NCBI GenBank assembly: GCA_903876795.1
Contig: CAIRBK010000060.1
Coordinates: 80,007-144,006 of the forward strand
DNA: 64,000 nt
Origin: an uncultured Verrucomicrobiota bacterium
GTDB taxonomy: Bacteria; Verrucomicrobiota; Verrucomicrobiia; Opitutales; Opitutaceae
Direction: 5' to 3'
Below the pieces are notes generated by a model. The model worked only from the letters and a program-made list of their open reading frames with translations. It was not told the DNA's origin and made no database searches. Made by a program: the position numbers and the translations under genes. Positions 17,885 through 28,281 of this stretch are shown here, piece after piece (positions within the stretch are counted from its first letter, which is position 1; each line of letters opens with the position of its first letter).

Positions 17885-18259
17885 ATGACCATCCCGTCCC
17901 TACTGTACCTCTCCCCTCTCTTCCTCGTCTTCGAGTGCTGGCAACTCGTGGTCGCGGAGCGCCACCTCGGCGTCAAACGCGTCGATGGCGGGACCGACCC
18001 GCGCGAGCACGGCCCGGGCGAACTCCCCGCGTTTATCTGGAGCTCCGCCATCATCGCCTACTGGGTCTGGATGATCCTGATGCTCATCCCGCGCGAGGGG
18101 CGCGCGCAGATCGCGTGCATGCTCGTCGTGTCGCTCGCCGGCTACTCGCTGCGCCGCAACTCCCCGCTGAAGTGGATCCTCGTCATCCTCACGCTGGAGG
18201 GCGCGATTCGCATCGGCATGATCGTGTCCCTGCTCGGCGGCGTCTGGCGCTCGCTCTGA
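17885..18259 (+). CDS. small membrane protein, unknown function
   Basis: MTIPSLLYLSPLFLVFECWQLVVAERHLGVKRVDGG...; about 4 hydrophobic segments. Confidence 0.7.
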   Translation: MTIPSLLYLSPLFLVFECWQLVVAERHLGVKRVDGGTDPREHGPGELPAFIWSSAIIAYWVWMILMLIPREGRAQIACMLVVSLAGYSLRRNSPLKWILVILTLEGAIRIGMIVSLLGGVWRSL

Positions 18260-18266
18260 GACCCGC

Positions 18267-18752
18267 ATGCGCTTCCCCGAAAACGACCGGCCTTCGCCCA
18301 ACTTTTCGCCGGCGCCGGCGCACGAAGGACTCGGCGTGTGTTTCCACCACAGCGTGATGTCGTTCGACGAAACGATCGCCCACATGCTGCGCGCCGAAAG
18401 CGCCGTGAGCTACCATGTGCTCATCGCCCCCGACGGGGCCCGCTCACGGCTGGTGCCCGACGAACGCATCGCCTGGCACGCCGGAGCGTCGGTTTTTCAC
18501 GGCCGCCCGCGCTGCAACGACTTCCTGCTCGGCGTCTCGTTCGCCGGCGACACCCGCGCGGCCCCGCTCACCGGGGAGCAGATCGCCAGCGCGCTCGACT
18601 GGCTGGCCCCGCGCTGGGCCCGCCGCGGGTGGTCGCCGGCCTGGATGACCGATCACCGCCAGATCGCGCCCGGCCGGAAGGACGACCTCCACCCAGCCGA
18701 ATGGACACGCCTGCACGGGGCCATCGTCGCGCGCTTCGCCGCGGTGGTCTGA
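18267..18752 (+). CDS. N-acetylmuramoyl-L-alanine amidase-like (Amidase_2)
   Basis: GVCFHHSVMSFDETIAHML...VSYHVLIAPDGARSRLVPDERIAWHAGASVFHGRPRCNDFLLGVSFAGD...TDHRQIAPGRKDDLHP. Confidence 0.88.
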   Translation: MRFPENDRPSPNFSPAPAHEGLGVCFHHSVMSFDETIAHMLRAESAVSYHVLIAPDGARSRLVPDERIAWHAGASVFHGRPRCNDFLLGVSFAGDTRAAPLTGEQIASALDWLAPRWARRGWSPAWMTDHRQIAPGRKDDLHPAEWTRLHGAIVARFAAVV

Positions 18753-18790
18753 CGGAGCGCCGCAGCATGCAGACGGCATCGGCCGGGGAA

Positions 18791-20653
18791 TCACCCGGCC
18801 GGTCGCGACAGTCCCCCGCCCGTGATCGCATCCGGCCGCTCGGGATCGATCAAAAACCCGCGGACCCCACCCGGGGCGCGCACACGCACCTCCAGTTTTC
18901 CGTCCTCCGCGAAGGCGACCTCCAGCGAAGGCGCGTCTAGGCCGTCGGTCTGCGGCGCGAACAGCCAGACGTTGGTCACCGGCTTCGTCGTGCGCTGCGT
19001 GTAGAGCGTGCAGGACGCGGGCGTCTTGAAGTTGAACCGGTCGCTGTGCCAGCCCTGCACCGGTTGGCCGGCTCCGCGCACGACATCCCAGGCGCCGTCG
19101 GGCGCGCTGGAGACAACCTGCAGGCGCAGGGAACCGGCGCCGTGGCGCACGACTTGGCCGGTGGTCGCTTCGGGTGGCAGCGCGTCGCACACGGGGTGCC
19201 AGTGCCAGAGCGTGGTGAGGGTCCCCGGTTGAAACGAAACCAGGCGATCAATCACCACCCAGCCGATGCCGCGCAGGTGGACGACGATGCGCCGCCAGTC
19301 GGCCGCGCGCGGATTGGCGGCGGTGGCGAAGGGCGCGTCGCCGTAGGCGAGTTCGAGGTCATCGCGCCGGAGGAAACGACCAAGCGTGTCGGGAGCGCCG
19401 ACCCTGCGCGGTCCCTGGCCGGAGCCTTCGCCGTCGAAGAGCACGACGTTGTGGCCGGCGGGTCCGGCGAAATAATCGCGCCAAGGGCCGGGACGGTAGG
19501 TGTAGCGGCCGTTGTCCACGAGGAACTCGCGCGTGCCGACGGAGAGCGACAGGTGCAGGCGGTCGGCGTGGTCGTGGTCGGTGCCGCGCGGGCCGGCGTC
19601 GAAGAAGGCCCACAGCGTATCATCAAAGTGGCGACTGCGGAAGACTGCCTGCGCGGCGTGGGGCAGCCAGCGGGTGTCGGTCGCGAGCGCGGCCAGGTCG
19701 GCCGAGTGTGCCCGCAGCAGGCCAAGGACGTCCTCCTGGTCGGAGTCGTTGTTGAGCGGGTTGCCGCCGTCGGGCCGCATTATCGCCTGAAAATACGCCC
19801 ACAGCAGGCGCACGCGCGGGCGCCAGTCATCGGCGAGGTCTTTGCGGCCGGCGGTTTCAAGCAAGACAAGGAGGCGTTGGTAGTTGAGAGCCACCACGCG
19901 TTGATAGTGGGCGGAGAGCTCGGTGTGGGCGCCGTCGGGGTACACTTGCTCGGTGTAGCTGCGGGAGAGTTGGTCGAGGCTGTAGGCGAGCCAGTCGGAG
20001 GCGTCGGGGTCGGCGGTGAAGACCAGGCTCAGCTGGGCGAGGGCAAGCATCTCGGTGATGAGATGGTTTCCGTAAAGCGCGTGGTGGTGGCGGAGCTGTT
20101 CGCCGTGAGCATGGATGCTGGCCAGAAAGCGCGCGCGACGCTCGGCCGTGAAGGCCGGATGCGAGCCAAACTGCAGGTAGACAAACGTCCAGCTGTCGAG
20201 GATGCGGCGCGCGGCCTCAAGCGGACGCCAGGCGGCCGAAAAAGTGAGCCCGCCGGGCGCGGGATGGGTTTGGATCCAGTCGTCGAGCGTGGCGAAGATA
20301 AACTCCACGTAGCGGTCGTCGCGGGTGCGCAGGTAGGCGCGGCCGAGGGCCGGGAAGTAACCGTGGCGGTTAAAGAACCACGCCCACTCGGGGTCGTTCC
20401 GCGGGCCGAGGTCGTCCCAGTCGAACCCGCCGTCGCGCCGTCGGGGCGCCACCCCCTGCACGCCTTGGAGGGTAAACGTGTCGCGCAGCGCGAGATCAGC
20501 ATCGGCCAGCGTGACGTCATCGGCTGGGACGGCGACGGGCAGGATCGGTTCCCATTCGGCCGGCGATTCGGCGGCGGCGGAGAGGCGGGCCGAGGCCAGG
20601 GCCAGTCCGGCAAACCACAGCCGGACGAAACGGGGCTTACTCCTCGGTTCCAC
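18791..20653 (-). CDS. heparinase II/III-like family protein
   Basis: ALYGNHLITEMLALAQLSLVF..., GPRGTDHDHADRLHLSLSVGTREFLVDNGRYTY..., FAGPAGHNVVLFDGEG. GTG start chosen, followed by a signal-peptide-like segment. Confidence 0.85.
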   Translation of the reverse strand: MEPRSKPRFVRLWFAGLALASARLSAAAESPAEWEPILPVAVPADDVTLADADLALRDTFTLQGVQGVAPRRRDGGFDWDDLGPRNDPEWAWFFNRHGYFPALGRAYLRTRDDRYVEFIFATLDDWIQTHPAPGGLTFSAAWRPLEAARRILDSWTFVYLQFGSHPAFTAERRARFLASIHAHGEQLRHHHALYGNHLITEMLALAQLSLVFTADPDASDWLAYSLDQLSRSYTEQVYPDGAHTELSAHYQRVVALNYQRLLVLLETAGRKDLADDWRPRVRLLWAYFQAIMRPDGGNPLNNDSDQEDVLGLLRAHSADLAALATDTRWLPHAAQAVFRSRHFDDTLWAFFDAGPRGTDHDHADRLHLSLSVGTREFLVDNGRYTYRPGPWRDYFAGPAGHNVVLFDGEGSGQGPRRVGAPDTLGRFLRRDDLELAYGDAPFATAANPRAADWRRIVVHLRGIGWVVIDRLVSFQPGTLTTLWHWHPVCDALPPEATTGQVVRHGAGSLRLQVVSSAPDGAWDVVRGAGQPVQGWHSDRFNFKTPASCTLYTQRTTKPVTNVWLFAPQTDGLDAPSLEVAFAEDGKLEVRVRAPGGVRGFLIDPERPDAITGGGLSRPAG

Positions 20654-20873
20654 GGGCGAGCAGGCGGGCGAGATGCCTGGCGACGAGGGCGAGCAGCAAT
20701 GACAACGCGAGGCCGACAACCGGCCGGGCGAGCTGTTGTTTGAAAAAGAAGCCCGCGTAGCTCGGGTTGAAGGTGTCGTAGGCCTGGGCGAGGTTTGCGA
20801 GCAACGTGGCGGTGCTCACAAAAACCCCGGCGAGGGCTAGGACGCGCACGAGCAGGAGGGCTTGGCGATGCAT
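20637..20873 (-). CDS. small membrane protein, unknown
   Basis: 78 aa, two hydrophobic segments; overlaps the 5' end of the downstream heparinase-like gene. Confidence 0.55.
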   Translation of the reverse strand: MHRQALLLVRVLALAGVFVSTATLLANLAQAYDTFNPSYAGFFFKQQLARPVVGLALSLLLALVARHLARLLARGTEE

Positions 20874-20913
20874 GGCGGCTGGGGTGGCTGGGGTGCTTAT
20901 GAACCCACCGGTT

Positions 20914-22113
20914 CTAGAGCGTCTTCTTCTTCGCGTGGGCGAAGGCCTCGGCGATGCGTTCCAGTTGTTCGTCGGTATGGCCGGCGGAAATGGCGGTGCG
21001 GATGAGGTCTTTGCCCGGAGGCACGGCCGGGGCGATCGACATGACGGTGAACACGCCGTTTTCCAGCAGCGCCTGCCAGAAGGCGTAGGCGCGCTGCTTG
21101 TTGCCGATCACCACGGGCACGGCGGGCGTCTCGCTGCCCCAGGTATCGAGGCCGAGGGACTGGAGCATCGCGGTGTAGCGGCGGGTGTTGGCCCGGAGGC
21201 GTTCGAGGTGCCCGGGTTCGGACTGCATCACGTCGAGCGCGGCCGAGGCGGCGGCGGCCTGCGCGGGGCTGAGGGAGGCGCTGAAGATGGTGTGTTTGCC
21301 GTGGGTGCGCAGGTATTCGATGAAGGCGCGGTCGCCGGCGACGAAGCCGCCAGTGCTTGCGAGGGACTTCGACATGCTGCCGCAGATGATGTCGATCCGG
21401 TCGGTGAGACCGAAGTGGTCGCAGGTGCCCCGGCCCTCGCGGCCGAGCACGCCGAAGCCGTGGGCGTCGTCGAGCACGTTGAAGCACCCGTATTCGCCGG
21501 CGACAGCCACCAACTCGGGCAGCCGGGCGATGTGACCCTCCATCGAGTAGACACCCTCCACCACCATCATCTTGGCGTAATCGGCCGGGAGACTGGCGGC
21601 GACGGCGCGGAGGTCCTCGGGGTTGTTGTGGGAAAATCGCTCGACGGTGGCGGCGGAGAGGCGGATGCCGTCCCAGAGGCAGGAGTGGATGTTTTTGTCG
21701 GCCAGGATGACGTCGCCCTTCTGCGCAAAGGCGGCGACGCCGGAGAGGCAGGACAGGTAGCCGGCGGCGTGGACGTGGCAGGCCTCCTTGCCCAGGAAGG
21801 CGGCGAGTTTTTCCTCCAGCTCGTGGTGGTAGGCGCGGGAGCCGTTGGACACGCGCGCACCGGTCGGGCTGGTGCCCCACTTGAGGAGCGCGGCGCGGGC
21901 GGCCTCGATGACCTTGGGGTGGAAGGACAGCCCGAGGTAGTCGTTGCTCGCGAGCATGATCATGTCGCGGCCTTTCAGTCGCACGGTGGTGCCCTGCTGG
22001 GCCTCCATCGCGTGGTAGTAAGGCGCGTAACGCAGGCGGAGCTTGGTGGCCGAGTCGTCGCGGCAGCGATCGGCGATGGTGGGGGCGGATTTGGTGAAAA
22101 AGGGGAAAGCCAT
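20914..22113 (-). CDS. alpha-oxoamine synthase family PLP enzyme (BioF/KBL/SPT-like)
   Basis: ASNDYLGLSFHPKVIEAARAALLKWGTSPTGARVSNGSRAYHHELEEKLAAFLGKE...VLDDAHGFGVLGREGRG...IICGSMSKSLASTGGFVAGD (PLP Lys). Confidence 0.9.
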   Translation of the reverse strand: MAFPFFTKSAPTIADRCRDDSATKLRLRYAPYYHAMEAQQGTTVRLKGRDMIMLASNDYLGLSFHPKVIEAARAALLKWGTSPTGARVSNGSRAYHHELEEKLAAFLGKEACHVHAAGYLSCLSGVAAFAQKGDVILADKNIHSCLWDGIRLSAATVERFSHNNPEDLRAVAASLPADYAKMMVVEGVYSMEGHIARLPELVAVAGEYGCFNVLDDAHGFGVLGREGRGTCDHFGLTDRIDIICGSMSKSLASTGGFVAGDRAFIEYLRTHGKHTIFSASLSPAQAAAASAALDVMQSEPGHLERLRANTRRYTAMLQSLGLDTWGSETPAVPVVIGNKQRAYAFWQALLENGVFTVMSIAPAVPPGKDLIRTAISAGHTDEQLERIAEAFAHAKKKTL

Positions 22114-22132
22114 TGAGATAGAGACGTGTGCG

Positions 22133-22807
22133 CTAAGCTAGAATCACACCGTCCTGCATACGAAAAACCTGATCGCAGCGGGCGGCGAGCTCGGGGTTGT
22201 GTGAGACCATCAGGAGAGCTTGTCCGCGTTGATGGGCGATGTCGCTGAGCAAGGCAAAGACGCGGTCGGCGTTGGCGTGGTCGAGGTTGCCCGTGGGTTC
22301 GTCGGCGAGGATCAGACTGGGGTCGTTGGCCAGGGCGCGGGCGATGGCGACGCGTTGCTGTTCGCCGCCGGAGAGCTGGGTGCCGAGCCGGCGGGTCTTG
22401 TCCGCGAGGCCGACGGCGGTGAGCAGATCTGCGGCCTTGGCGCGCATGGCGTCCTCGGAGAGCCGGCCGAGTTTGCGCATGGGCAGCATGACGTTTTCCA
22501 GGGCGGTGAATTCTTTGAGCAGGAAGTGAAACTGAAACACGAAGCCCATGTGGGCGTTGCGGGTGGCGGTGCGTTCGTCGTCGGTGAGGCGGCTGGTCTC
22601 GCGGTCACCGACCCAGATGCGGCCCTCGTCGGGGATGTCGAGCAGGCCAAGCAGGTAGAGCAACGTGCTCTTGCCTGAGCCGGAGTGCCCGGCGATGGCG
22701 TAAGTGCGGCCGGGCTCAATGGTGAAGCTCACGCCGCGCAACGCATGGACACGGGTGTCGCCCTCGCCGAGATGACGATGGAGGTTTTCGACGCGGAGGA
22801 GGCTCAT
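22133..22807 (-). CDS. ABC transporter ATP-binding protein (LolD/MacB-ATPase-like)
   Basis: [50 protein letters not shown]. Confidence 0.92.
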   Translation of the reverse strand: MSLLRVENLHRHLGEGDTRVHALRGVSFTIEPGRTYAIAGHSGSGKSTLLYLLGLLDIPDEGRIWVGDRETSRLTDDERTATRNAHMGFVFQFHFLLKEFTALENVMLPMRKLGRLSEDAMRAKAADLLTAVGLADKTRRLGTQLSGGEQQRVAIARALANDPSLILADEPTGNLDHANADRVFALLSDIAHQRGQALLMVSHNPELAARCDQVFRMQDGVILA

Positions 22808-24042
22808 GAGGAACTCCCCCGGATGATGGACCCCGGTTCGAGACGGGCGGCGCGGCGGGCCGGGAAATAGCTGGCGACGAGCACCACCATCGTCGCGATG
22901 ACGGCGGCGGCCACATAGTGCCAAGGATCCCACAGCACGACGAAATGGTCGCTGGCGAAGATGCCGCGGATGCGGATGGGAATGTGCGAAAGCGCATAGG
23001 TGCCGAGCGCGGCGGCTCCGCAGCCAAGCACGACGCCGACGGCGACCACGATGCCGCCCTGAAGCATGAAGATGCGGCTGATGTCCTCGCGGGTGTAGCC
23101 CATCGAGCGGAGAATCGCGATCTCGCGGGTCTTATCGACGACGATCATCACGAGCGTGTTGAACATGCCCAGGCCCGAGATGAAAATGATCGTGGAGATG
23201 GTGAGCGCCGACGAGATGCGGAGCACGCTGAAGACCTGGAGCCAGGTTTTTTCGCGTTCCTGCCAAGGCATGGTGGAGTGGGCGATGGTTTGCTCGATGC
23301 GTGCAGCCATCGCCGGGGCAGCGTTTTGGTCCTGGAGGTTGAGTTGGATGAACGAAGCGCCCGCCGGCTTGTTGAGCAGGGTGCGGATGGCCGGGAGGTG
23401 AAGGTAGACGCGTTCGCGGTCCACCTGGTCGATGCCGGTCTCGAAGAGGGCCGCCACGCGGAAACGCTGGGGTTCGCCCACGCTGTCGAGCAGCACGGAA
23501 TCGCCTACCTGAAGGTTCATGCGTCGGGCGATGCGCACACCTACGATGAGGCCGTAGGGGTTTTCGCCAAACGTCTTGAGCGAGCCGTCGATGATCTGGG
23601 TCTCCAAGTCGGATACGGCGACAAAGGTCGCCAGGTCGATGCCGTAGGGCTTGGTGTCGTATTCGCGGAAGTTGGCGATGAGGGTGGCGTTGCCGCGGAT
23701 CACCGGCGAGGCGGCGGTGACCTCGGGGAACGCCTTGAGCGCGTCGACGATCTTATTGGGGAACTGAACGCCCGGGATGTATTTGACCGAGCCTTCCACG
23801 GCGATGGCGAAGCCGCTGCCGGCGCCCGCTTCCAGCGTGCGGGTCGATTGGATACGATCCTCGATGCGCACCATGCCGTTCACGCCGAGGATGGTCTTGA
23901 TGAAATACGACTCGAAGCCGGCGGTCTGGGCCTGGGTGATGACAAAAAAAGCCACGCCGAACACGATGCCGGTCAGGCTCATCAGCATCGCGCGCTTGCG
24001 GGCGCCGAGAAAGCGGAGGGCGATGAGGAGATTCGGACGCAA
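22804..24042 (-). CDS. ABC transporter permease (FtsX/MacB/LolC family)
   Basis: TM, periplasmic domain, then 3 C-terminal TMs; ISGLGMFNTLVMIVVDKTREIAILRSMGYTREDISRIFMLQGGIV. Confidence 0.9.
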   Translation of the reverse strand: MRPNLLIALRFLGARKRAMLMSLTGIVFGVAFFVITQAQTAGFESYFIKTILGVNGMVRIEDRIQSTRTLEAGAGSGFAIAVEGSVKYIPGVQFPNKIVDALKAFPEVTAASPVIRGNATLIANFREYDTKPYGIDLATFVAVSDLETQIIDGSLKTFGENPYGLIVGVRIARRMNLQVGDSVLLDSVGEPQRFRVAALFETGIDQVDRERVYLHLPAIRTLLNKPAGASFIQLNLQDQNAAPAMAARIEQTIAHSTMPWQEREKTWLQVFSVLRISSALTISTIIFISGLGMFNTLVMIVVDKTREIAILRSMGYTREDISRIFMLQGGIVVAVGVVLGCGAAALGTYALSHIPIRIRGIFASDHFVVLWDPWHYVAAAVIATMVVLVASYFPARRAARLEPGSIIRGSSS

Positions 24043-24065
24043 AGGGGCGGCTCGGTTTTGGGATT

Positions 24066-25160
24066 TTACCGGGCGACGCTTACGCGAGTGCCGTCGCCGA
24101 GCGATTCCAGGGCACTGGTGGCGACCAGGCTACCCTCGGCGACGCCGCCCAGGATTTCCACGGCGCTGAGGCTTTTGAACCCCACTTCGACCGGACGGCG
24201 GCTAACGAGCCCGTTTTCGATGGTGAATACCGCGCCGTTGAACAGGGCCGAACGCGGCACCACCAAGGCGTTTTCGCGGCGATTGCGGATAATACTGGCT
24301 TCGCCGCTGAGACCGGGGATGAGGCGGTCGGCGGAGATGTTGACCTCCAGATAGGCGCGGTATTGTTGATTTTGGGGGTCGGCGTTGGGGAGAACCTTGA
24401 CGACCTTGGCCGCGTAAAGCTCGGGGCCGTAGGCGAGGAAACGCACCGAAGCGTCCAGTCCAGGACGGATCCCGGAGAAGTCTTCCTCGTTGATGCGAGC
24501 TTCAACGAGCAGGGCGTCGCTATAAAGCCGAACCAACGAAGCACGCACCTCGATAACCTCGCCGGGCTGGGCGAATATATCGGTTATGGTGCCTGCGGCG
24601 GGTGAACGGAGAGCGCAATCGGCGATTTCTTTCTGCTTAAGTTTTATCTGATGTATCAGAGCCGATATTTGTTGCTCGCGGTTTAGCTCCTCGCGCTTTT
24701 GGGCTTCGACGAACATAGCAAATTCCTCCTGGCGGCGCTTCAGTTCAATCGTAGGATATTCACCAGAAGTCGTGCGTTTAGTGAAGTTCTCAAGATCCTC
24801 CTTCCGGCGCTCCAAAGCAGTACGCTGGTCAAGGTTGAGTGCGAACTGCTGCTGGGTGTTGGCCAGCTGGAGCTGGAGCTGTTCGAGCTCGAGCTCATAG
24901 TTGGAAGCATCGATTTCGAAAAGCATGTCCCCTTCCTTTACTCGCTGTCCGCGTTTGACGTGGGATTTACGCACGAGGCCGGCTACGTCGCTGGTCACCG
25001 TCACCTGGAACTCTGGATCGACTTTGACAGCGGCGGGAACAGCGTCGATAGCCAAATCCCGACGCACAGCGGAGAATTCCACAGTTGTCGATGTTCCGAG
25101 GAAATACCAACCCGCGCCAACGAGGCCGATGGCAAACACAGTAAAAAAAAGGTTCTTCAT
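24066..25160 (-). CDS. HlyD-family periplasmic adaptor
   Basis: Lipoyl-like EFQVTVTSDVAGLVRKSHVKRGQRVKEGDMLFEID and coiled-coil hairpin; C-terminal GLVSRRPVEVGFKSLSAVEILGGVAEGSLVA. Confidence 0.92.
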   Translation of the reverse strand: MKNLFFTVFAIGLVGAGWYFLGTSTTVEFSAVRRDLAIDAVPAAVKVDPEFQVTVTSDVAGLVRKSHVKRGQRVKEGDMLFEIDASNYELELEQLQLQLANTQQQFALNLDQRTALERRKEDLENFTKRTTSGEYPTIELKRRQEEFAMFVEAQKREELNREQQISALIHQIKLKQKEIADCALRSPAAGTITDIFAQPGEVIEVRASLVRLYSDALLVEARINEEDFSGIRPGLDASVRFLAYGPELYAAKVVKVLPNADPQNQQYRAYLEVNISADRLIPGLSGEASIIRNRRENALVVPRSALFNGAVFTIENGLVSRRPVEVGFKSLSAVEILGGVAEGSLVATSALESLGDGTRVSVAR

Positions 25161-25236
25161 GAAGGAGTGATGGCAAAAATGGCACTACCGGCGATAAAGG
25201 TGGAAGGGCTATGCGCGCTCATAGAAATCGCCCATG

Positions 25237-26583
25237 TTAATCGCCGACATAAACCGGCAAAGTAAGATCCAGGTAATCGTTTAGCGCCAGGAGCAGTTGC
25301 ACGCGCATTCTAAAGGTGGCAAGGCGGCTTTCTTGCATCCCAAGTTGTTGTTGGCGGAAAACCTGGGGTGAGGTGCGACCTTCGTCAGCATCGCGTTGTT
25401 GAAAAGTAAAGGCCTGCTCCTGCAAAGCAGCGCGACGTTCATCGAGTTGAAACTGGCGGGCCAAAAATGCTATCTGATCCACAATATTGATAGCTTGGGA
25501 GCGCAACTCGGACTGATAGGATTCAAGTTGCCTCTCAAGGCGGCGCTGCCGAAGCAGAGATTCGCGTTTGCGAGCAGAGGTTTGGAAGCCGTCAAAAACA
25601 TTCCACGATACGTCCAGTCCGATGAAGGTACTGATGGTCTCCACGTTATTGGCGGCCGAGGTGTTGCGCTGACTCTGCCCAATGCTGGTTGTGAAGTTAA
25701 TCAAGGGTCGCTGGGCCGCCTTGATACGAATCAGCTCCTGACGTTCGCGCTCAATTAGGTTTTGGCGCCGCTTCACTTCAATACTGTCGGATACCCACGC
25801 ATCGAGTCCTTGGGCACGGCCCTGCTCAACCCAAGCCAAGATCCCGGAAATGTCCGGCCGGGGAGGCGGCTGGTCAAGTTGCAGCGGCTCATTCCATCCG
25901 ACGGTCCGCCTGAAATCCGCCAGGATGCGTGACTGCTGGTTTTCGAGTTGCTCAAGGTTGAGTGCGTCCTGAGCAATATTGATTTCAGCCTGTTCTGCGG
26001 TAATGTTCGTCAAAATACCCTGCGCACGATCCGAGGCCAATCGGGCGGCGTTATCTTCGGCGATCTGACGACGGAGGCGCAAATTTTCAATCGAGAGTCG
26101 ATTTAATAGAAGGGATAAATAGTCAGCGCGCAGTCCGCGTTTTATTTGGCGTAGGACAAAGACACGCTGAAGGGTTTCGTTCGAAAAATCGAGTGATGCC
26201 TGACGGATTTTAGCCTGAATTGCACCCCAATGATAAAGAGGGCGACTAACACGGGCATTGAATCCAAGGGCGGCATTTTGTTCATCGGGATAAGTGCCCT
26301 GGGCGTAGGTATTACGTGTGAGACCAAAGTTAGCCCCCATATCCAGCCGCGGGTAATAGTCGGCCTTGGCCGCATCAAGTCGGGCGCTGGCCTCTTGTTG
26401 GGCAAATGATTGGGAAACTAGGGTGGGCGCACTCTCCCTAGCTTGTTCAAGCAGTCGGGACAACTCTGGCAATTGGATCTCGGCATAGAAAGGTGCGGTC
26501 TGCGCCGCTAGAGTCCCTCTACAAAGAGAGAGAAACATTAAGGAAAGACCAAAAGTAAGGAGTCGAGTCGTAGACATAATCAA
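25237..26583 (-). CDS. TolC-family outer membrane efflux protein
   Basis: Signal peptide; LLEQARESAPTLVSQSFAQQEASARLDAAKADYYPRLDMGANFGLTRN...; two-repeat helical organisation. Confidence 0.9.
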   Translation of the reverse strand: MIMSTTRLLTFGLSLMFLSLCRGTLAAQTAPFYAEIQLPELSRLLEQARESAPTLVSQSFAQQEASARLDAAKADYYPRLDMGANFGLTRNTYAQGTYPDEQNAALGFNARVSRPLYHWGAIQAKIRQASLDFSNETLQRVFVLRQIKRGLRADYLSLLLNRLSIENLRLRRQIAEDNAARLASDRAQGILTNITAEQAEINIAQDALNLEQLENQQSRILADFRRTVGWNEPLQLDQPPPRPDISGILAWVEQGRAQGLDAWVSDSIEVKRRQNLIERERQELIRIKAAQRPLINFTTSIGQSQRNTSAANNVETISTFIGLDVSWNVFDGFQTSARKRESLLRQRRLERQLESYQSELRSQAINIVDQIAFLARQFQLDERRAALQEQAFTFQQRDADEGRTSPQVFRQQQLGMQESRLATFRMRVQLLLALNDYLDLTLPVYVGD

Positions 26584-26650
26584 AGTAATGGACGTGAGGC
26601 CGGAGTAAGTGCCAGCGAATTTTCAGCAGGACAGTGGCTCAGTTGAGTTC

Positions 26651-27847
26651 TCAGGTGGAAACCGTAGACGGAGCCATCACGCGTTCGATACCCGCGTTAA
26701 CGGCGGAAGCAAAGACGTCGGCGGAATAGTGTATCTCAATGGCGGCACGAGCACGCAGACCTATACGAGCAGCAAGACCGGGGGTTCTCAAGAGCTGTAG
26801 ACAGGCATCCGCCATACCAGCAATAGTTTCGGAAAACAAGCATGCCTCCCCGGCGGGCAAAGTTTCCTCAAAACCGCGATGGGCTATTCGACTGACAACG
26901 CAGGGCCGCGCATAAGCGCAGGATTCGAGCACCTTGATGTTAGTCCCGCCTCCCGCAAGTATGGGAGCAAGAGTCGCGGTGCATCTGGCGTAAACAACAG
27001 CTAAGGATTCGACAAATCCGATGGTGCTCACTCCCGGGCTGCTTGCCCAACGAGTGCGCTGGGCTGGACTCAAGCCCTTGCCCACGATATGCAGCTCAGC
27101 GGTCGGCACCTCAGCCCGAATGGTTGGCCAGGCCTCGTCAAGAAAGGCGTCGATGCCATCGGAATTGGCGCTGTAGTCCAAAGTCCCGACCACAAGAAAC
27201 ACCGGAGCCTGATCGCAGGGAGGTGCCGGTAAAGGCCACGGAAGGCTGTCTGTAAAATAGGGAACATTCGGAAGCAAAGTTGCAGCAGCAAGTCCAGAAT
27301 GACTACGATCAAGGGGATTCGATACCCATGAATGGCTAGCAAGAGGTAGCCGTTGACTGTGGGCGATCCATGAAAACTTCAAGGCGCGGTTTAGTGTAAG
27401 TCGCTTGACCCAAGAGGATGTTTTCAAGCGGAGCGCAAGCCGGTCCGGATCGTAATCATCCACATCAACAAGAAGGCGCGGATGACGAAACAAGTCCAAA
27501 ATGCAAGCCGGACTCAGATAGCGAGAAACAACCAAATCATAACGTGTTAAGTCACCCACTAGATCCATACTCTGCCGACAAGGCTGCCAACGCCATCGGC
27601 CAGCACTAAACCAAGAAGTCACCGGTCCGTTACTGCTTTTGGAAATGGTCGCAGTCGGGATAATCCACAAACGCCCAGGCATAGATTGCATCTCGGCCCT
27701 TACATCTAGCGTCGGCTCTTGGGGGGGGAAAAACACCCGGTCAACCTCACCCCATTTTCTCAATTGTTTCAGAAGCAAGAAGGTGCGTTGAACCCCGCCA
27801 GAGACAGGCTGGATTTCGAGGTTGGGAGACGCAAAAAGAATACGCAT
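26651..27847 (-). CDS. glycosyltransferase family 4-like
   Basis: MRILFASPNLEIQPVSGGVQRTFLLLKQLRKWG..., VGTLDYSANSDGIDAFLDEAWPTI..., PILAGGGTNIKVLESCAYARPCVVS. Confidence 0.88.
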   Translation of the reverse strand: MRILFASPNLEIQPVSGGVQRTFLLLKQLRKWGEVDRVFFPPQEPTLDVRAEMQSMPGRLWIIPTATISKSSNGPVTSWFSAGRWRWQPCRQSMDLVGDLTRYDLVVSRYLSPACILDLFRHPRLLVDVDDYDPDRLALRLKTSSWVKRLTLNRALKFSWIAHSQRLPLASHSWVSNPLDRSHSGLAAATLLPNVPYFTDSLPWPLPAPPCDQAPVFLVVGTLDYSANSDGIDAFLDEAWPTIRAEVPTAELHIVGKGLSPAQRTRWASSPGVSTIGFVESLAVVYARCTATLAPILAGGGTNIKVLESCAYARPCVVSRIAHRGFEETLPAGEACLFSETIAGMADACLQLLRTPGLAARIGLRARAAIEIHYSADVFASAVNAGIERVMAPSTVST

Positions 27848-27906
27848 CGGATTATTGAATCCCATTGCACGGCACGCATCCCTAGCGAGCCCCGCTAAAA
27901 AGACAT

Positions 27907-28281
27907 TCAAATCGATTGTTTGAATGTAAAGCGGGTTTGTAGAAAATAACCTATAGGCGCCATGACAGGTATCAATACAAAGCCGCCTAGATAAGCGCTC
28001 AGGCCTGCTGTTATCAGCACTTCCAACAAGAAAATGTTTATGACATAAAGAAAGATATAGACCAGAATGAAGCGGAGGAGCTGTTTATTACCCAAGGAGT
28101 TGAAGACCATCCTCCCCGTGGTAAAAAAATTAAATAGCACACCCAGTATCGTTCCAATAAAAGTTGCCAAAGCGTAATGAATTCCGATTTTTATCATCAG
28201 GGCGAATATCGAATAACCAAATACGGTATTTAATAAACCGACCAATACGAATCGTATAACCCTATCATACTTATGGAGCAT
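27907..28281 (-). CDS. GtrA-like membrane protein
   Basis: FVLVGLLNTVFGYSIFALMIKIGIHYALATFIGTILGVLFNFFTTGRMVF; 4 TM. Confidence 0.9.
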   Translation of the reverse strand: MLHKYDRVIRFVLVGLLNTVFGYSIFALMIKIGIHYALATFIGTILGVLFNFFTTGRMVFNSLGNKQLLRFILVYIFLYVINIFLLEVLITAGLSAYLGGFVLIPVMAPIGYFLQTRFTFKQSI

